Below, one piece after another: positions 59,521 to 64,000 of a stretch of 64,000 nt of DNA. Made by a program: the position numbers and the translations under genes. Position 1 is the stretch's first letter. Every line of letters starts with the position of its first letter. The DNA comes from Sipunculus nudus (Eukaryota; Annelida; Sipuncula; Golfingiida; Sipunculidae): the NCBI GenBank assembly GCA_026874595.1, contig CM049309.1:4564076-4628075 (forward strand), given 5' to 3'. The notes below the pieces were generated by a model. It saw only the letters and a list, made by a program, of their open reading frames with translations. It was not told where the DNA came from and did not search any database.

Positions 59521-60640
59521 GTGAGTAAATCCAGTTTATATTCTTCTACGCCTAGTTTGTGAAAATTTGAGTAAATTTCCATGTAGTTGTTATTATGGCA
59601 AGTTTATGTAAATGATAAAAAATATTGCAAATAAGAACATTGATAAAATGGTAACAGCGCAATATATAAGTGACTTGTTTTGGCCTGAAACCGCCTGCAT
59701 TTGACACCTTCACAGTGGTGAATTACATCTGGTGAGTCCGTTTCTGAAAATGAAATGCAAAGGATATATGGGCAGCAACCCCCAAATGGATAAGTCTTGT
59801 TGATGTCTGGCATCTAGTTTCATTCTCCTGCATTCAGCAGGGACTTGATACAGAAAAAGGTTTCATGCTTGCTACATGCAGTTGTTGATGTGTGGGTCCA
59901 CCTCCCTAAAGCAGGCACCTCACACATTTTGTGGAAGTGACTTCTCCACACCCCTGTAAAGGAAACTGTGGCGAAGTCACTAAAATTGCATTTTTGCTGA
60001 TAGAATTTACACCTTAAATGGTTCTAGCAGTGTAAGAATAAAAAAAAGGATAAAAGGTTGCATATCTTTTTCTAGTTCAGACAGTGACCAATATACCAGT
60101 ATAATAACAGGATGATAGTAACAAAGTTTCTGTGCTTTCAATGTGTATCTCTTTGCCTGCTAGGGTATATCCCTGAACTAAAGAAGCTGATTTTTCAATG
60201 GCTGAGTTATCAGTGGTTATGCTCAAGAGTGAACAAAAACAGAGTTTGCATAACTTGAAAGAACAAACTTTTTGCATTGTGTTTAGATTTAATTTATTAT
60301 CAAAAAAACTGCTGGTGCTCTTTCTCTTTCTCTTATGGCCATTTTTTCCTGTAGAAAAAATGTAGCAGGATCATTGTTTGACTTGGGGTATAGTCAAGGG
60401 CACACAAAAGTACTACTGCGTAGGTCTCTGATCAAGTATCCATGGCTGCACTCTGCATATATGCTTGTTGATTACATGTTCCTTGTTTGTTACAATGGTG
60501 AATCAGGGATAGGATAGGCAATTTTAATATTGCAGACAGTAGGAGATTGGATAGTGCTTTATAACAGTCTCATTGAGTAAAGATAGGATTGTATGGTGTA
60601 ACAGTTAATAAGATTTAGGATGCACTGTGTACTGTATGCA
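59521..60640. other. CC2D1 intron 25, nothing recognised
   Basis: No exon matching the C-terminal helices of the family was found here or further right. Confidence 0.4.
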
Positions 60641-60649
60641 GTAAGGAAT

Positions 60650-61690
60650 GGGATATGTGTACCTATGTGGTGCCAGAGTCAATTAGAGTGAAAGAAGCAT
60701 GTGTGGTAGAAAATTCACTGTAAGGATAGGTACGTCCAGTAGCACAGTCAGTCAGAGTGGTGATGGCCATGTGTGGTAGAAGAAAACCAGACTACCTTGA
60801 GCTCAAAGTTGGAAAGGATAGTAACAAAACATGCAGTGCTTGCCTGTCAATATGGTTAGCCTACAGCAACAGGGCTAAAATGATAGAGCTAACCAGTCTA
60901 TTTAAAGCATGGTAAAGGTCTCATTTTCTTCTAAGAACTGTATTGCTCATAAAACCATGTATGATGCCACAGTCAGAGTGGTTATGGCCATGTGTGATGC
61001 CATAGTCAGAGTGGGAAAGATGTATTGTGCCACAGTCAGAGTGGTTATGGCCATGTGTGGTGCCACAGTCAGAATGGGACTGATGTATGGTGCCACAATC
61101 AGAGTGGTGATGGCCATGTATGGTGCCATAGTCAGAGTGGGACAGATGTATGGTGCCACAGTCAGAGTGGTGATGGCCATGTGTGGTGCCACAGTCAGAG
61201 TGGGACTGATGTATGGTGCCACAGTCACAGTGGGACTGATGTATGGTGCCACAGTCAGAGTGGTGATGGCCATATGTGGTGCCATAGTCAGAGTGGGACT
61301 GATGTATGGTGCCACAGTCAGAGTGGTGATGGCCATGTGTGGTGCCTTAGTCAGAGTGGGACAGATGTATGGTGCCACAGTCAGAGTGGTAATAGCCATG
61401 TGTGGTGCCACAGTCAGAGTGGGACTGATGTATGGTGCCACAGTCAGAGTGGTGATGGCCATGTGTGGTGCCATAGTCAGAGTGGGAAAGATGTATGGTG
61501 CCACAGTCAGAGTGGTGATGGCCATGTGTGGTGCCATAGTCAGAGTGGGACAGTTGTATGGTGCCACAGTCAGAGTGGTGATGGCCATGTATGGTGCTGT
61601 AGACAGGGTATTGATAGCGTGTGTGGTGCCACAGTCAGTCAGAGTATTGATAGCATGTGTGGTGCCACATTCAGTTTAGAGATAGGCTGT
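60650..61690. repeat. 30/33-bp alternating minisatellite (63-bp dimer)
   Basis: GTGCCACAGTCAGAGTGG is followed alternately by TGATGGCCATGTGTG and by GACTGATGTATG, giving units of 33 and 30 bp. The clean array is about 60960-61590, with degenerate flanks to 60650 and 61690. Because both units are multiples of three, long frames stay open on two plus frames and one minus frame. They are by-products of the repeat, not evidence of a gene. Confidence 0.9.
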
Positions 61691-62144
61691 TTTGTGCCAC
61701 AGAGTGGAAACAGGCATTATACAAGAATATATATTTATAGAACTACCGGTAAGCCCTTTTTCATTTGCTTAGGTTTTACAAAATTACCATCATAGTTAAA
61801 TTGAGCTGAATACTGTGACATGTAGGTCCCGTATTCTAATTTGTATGTGTGTATGGCCTTCAGAATCCTGCATTTTCACCACAGTTTCAGGAGTAAGATT
61901 CTGAGGAGGATGGGGTAGAATATTGGGGATGGCTGGGTTTTGATTTAACAACATGTTTTTTGGTAAATTTTAATAAAGGTATGATAATGATGAATATTCA
62001 GTCAGCAAAGTAAAGGGGATGAGTTTATTACTGAGATTGCTGCTTCTTTTAATTCCACAGTGTATATTTTGAAAAGGAAATGACTACACAATATATTACA
62101 CAATAGGTATGAAAGGGCTATTGTTGATTATAAATTGATTATTA

Positions 62145-63024
62145 GGGCCCCGCTTGACAAGCAGTGCCCTATAGTGATCACCATGTCAGTCTGTCCTTCC
62201 GTCCATCCGTACTTCCGTCAGTGTCACTTTCTTTCATGCACAATAACTGAACAACAACATACTGCAGCTTTCCCAAATTCACAGGGATGATTGGTACCTA
62301 TGAGGGCTCCAGACTTTTCGCATTACAGACATGTCTGAATTCCAATATGGCCGCCACAGCCCAATCGCTGATTTTCTTTTGTGCTTGATAACTCAACAAC
62401 AACCTACCGCAGCTTTCCCAAATTAACAGGGATGATTAGTACCTATGAGGGCTCCAAACCTATTGAATCACAGACCTGTTGGAATTCCAATATGGCTGCC
62501 ACAGCCCAATCGCTGATTTTCTTTCGTGCGCGATAACTCAACAACAACCTTCAGCAGCTTTCCCCAATTCACAGGGATGATTGGTACTGATGAGGGCTTA
62601 AGACCAATTGAATTACAGACCTGTTGGAATTCGTATATGGCCGCCACAGCCCGATTACTGATTTTCTTTAGCGCGTGATAACCCAACAACAACCCACAGT
62701 AGCTTTCCCAATTTCACAGGGATCATTGGTGCCCATTAGGGCTCCAGACCTATTGAATTACAGACTTGCTCAAAATCAAATATGGCTAACAGACTACTTT
62801 TGGTGATTTTCTATTGCACACATTATTTCAGACATCTTCTTCAATATCATTTGATCTATCATTTGATTTATCAGTACGATTTTTCCCTAATGCATATTGA
62901 TAAAAACCTTTTTTCTGTTTGTGATATTTTTAAAATTTTACTTAATTTTTCACCCATATGTAAACTAGTCCAGCACTAGCAAAAACACTGGGCCCTCTGA
63001 GGACCATTGTCCGACCACATCTAG
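62145..63024. mobile_element. Element with hairpin end and internal ~145-bp tandem array
   Basis: The left end has the inverted repeat GGGC..CGCTTG-a-CAAGC..GCCC (about 62146-62171) and GTCTGTCCTTCCGTCCATCC. About four monomers follow, each with ATAACTCAACAACAACCT (62243, 62388, 62532, 62680), CACAGGGATGATTGGTACC and CAATATGGCCGCCACAGCCC. On the plus strand it may end at CTAG (63021-63024) then T after a short GGAC/GTCC hairpin; on the minus strand the left end reads CTAA then T. Confidence 0.6.
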
Positions 63025-63719
63025 TTTTAATAATGTACCAAAGGACATGAGGTCACGCCAGTATTTAATAAAATGTTGAGCTTACATTTATTCAGTTAGT
63101 TAAGGCAACCTTCCACTAGCTCAGTCATTAGGTATGATTATTGTTTCTACCGATCCAAAGATCTGGATAATATGGTTTTAAAACTGTTATGTTGTCATTC
63201 AGGTTTTTTTTGCATCCATAGCATTTATCTTAGATAATTTTGTTCTTGAATAAGATTTTAATACCATTAAGTAAACATATTGCCTATTTAAAAAGGGGTC
63301 TTTCAAAAATTCCAGGATACTATTACATCAGTGGCACCAAATAAGTTAACTTATATTATTTTTTTATGTAAATGACCTTCAGTTATTCTGCTAAAGGAAA
63401 ACATTGACAAACACTGTTTGTTCATCTCTTTTGTAATCAGTTTGTCTTTATTTAATTTTGAAATATTGGACTGTAGTAGTGCTGTCATAATAATGAATAT
63501 AATGATTTGGCATTATTAAGTTTCTTGAATTTTACCCACCAAAATATTCTAGAAAACATGATGTGATTTATACAGGGAGTAAAGTCAGAACATTATTATT
63601 GACCCAGGAACAGGAATACTAAATTATCTGTTTAACAATCAGTTTTGTTTCTTGTACACAAGTGCAATATGTATGTAATATAGTATAAAATAAAACAGAA
63701 TTAGAAATCTGCAATTTAA
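63025..63719. other. CC2D1 intron 25, nothing recognised
   Basis: AT-rich, no feature recognised. Confidence 0.35.
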
Positions 63720-64000
63720 GGAATGCAAGCCTCTGCCATGCTGGGGGTCACTATTGTGGGATTTCAAACCATGTATGAAATCACTTATTTGGCCCATATT
63801 CCCAGGTTTATTAAGCATAAGTGACTGTACATTTGTGAATATTCCTTTGAGAAGTTCCTAAATCCCAATCATTTGCTGGATCCACATCCGAATCTAATAG
63901 ATTCTTACCCCGATCACAAAATGCCCTAAAATTTCATGAGATTCCATTCATGATTGTGGAGTTTTTTTGTGAAAAAACACACACACACAAACACACAAGA
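63720..64000. repeat. Dispersed repeat, inverted copy of 51961-52660, truncated by the window
   Basis: AAATTTCATGAGATTCCATT, TGCTGGATCCACATCC and GTGAATATTCCTTTGA match the reverse complement of the earlier copy. It ends in a CA microsatellite at the window edge. Confidence 0.6.

Noticed and set aside
60909-61795. Long frames on both strands in the 61-kb region
   Set aside because: They follow from a 30/33-bp minisatellite whose units are multiples of three; there is no non-repetitive coding sequence or start context.
59521-64000. Final CC2D1 exons
   Set aside because: No frame here resembles the conserved C-terminal helices; the exons must lie beyond the window.

Overview
This window is animal nuclear DNA, AT-rich and intron-rich with GT-AG introns. 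The repeats point to a lophotrochozoan invertebrate, most likely a mollusc: satellite-carrying Helitron-like elements, a tRNA-derived SINE, an L2/CR1-like LINE and a Penelope-type remnant. The species cannot be fixed from the sequence alone.

Three protein-coding genes are supported. (1) Minus strand, about 14.77 kb down to position 336 and continuing off the left edge: NF-YC, the histone-fold C subunit of the CCAAT-binding factor. Seven coding exons are visible, plus a probable non-coding first exon at 14663 next to a TCTCGCGAGA promoter. (2) Plus strand, 22435 to 59520 and continuing off the right edge: a CC2D1A/CC2D1B (Lgd) orthologue. Twenty-five exons encode four DM14 repeats and a C2 domain; the last C-terminal exons are not seen. 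(3) Plus strand, 42875-44203: an intronless TRAF6-like gene inside intron 14 of CC2D1, with its own TATA/Inr promoter and polyadenylation signal.

Layout: 0-0.4 kb, a minisatellite that amplifies an NF-YC exon/donor boundary. 0.4-14.8 kb, NF-YC with large introns holding Helitron-like satellite elements (4.8-8.1 kb) and a probable solo LTR (8.7-10.6 kb). 13.7-14.85 kb, promoter-like CpG-containing DNA with CRE, CCAAT and TCTCGCGAGA motifs. 14.85-22.4 kb, intergenic: two satellite-type elements (16.6-20.25 kb), a Penelope GIY-YIG remnant, a TA microsatellite and a CpG-rich patch. 22.4-64 kb, CC2D1 with introns full of repeats: a LINE, SINEs, TA-flanked MITEs, tandem arrays, a second larger copy of the 6-kb satellite element in inverted orientation (48.7-51.7 kb), and a 30/33-bp minisatellite (60.96-61.69 kb).

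The most unusual theme is a family of non-autonomous elements. Their internal tandem monomers (three otherwise unlike types) all carry the same GC-rich palindrome, CAGGTGGCGCCACCTG, and several end in a hairpin followed by CTAG or CTGA and then T, which is the Helitron 3' signature. Two of the arrays show dimeric higher-order structure. The three host genes act in separate processes (transcription, endosomal sorting through ESCRT-III, innate immune ubiquitin signalling); nothing in the sequence indicates a joint pathway.
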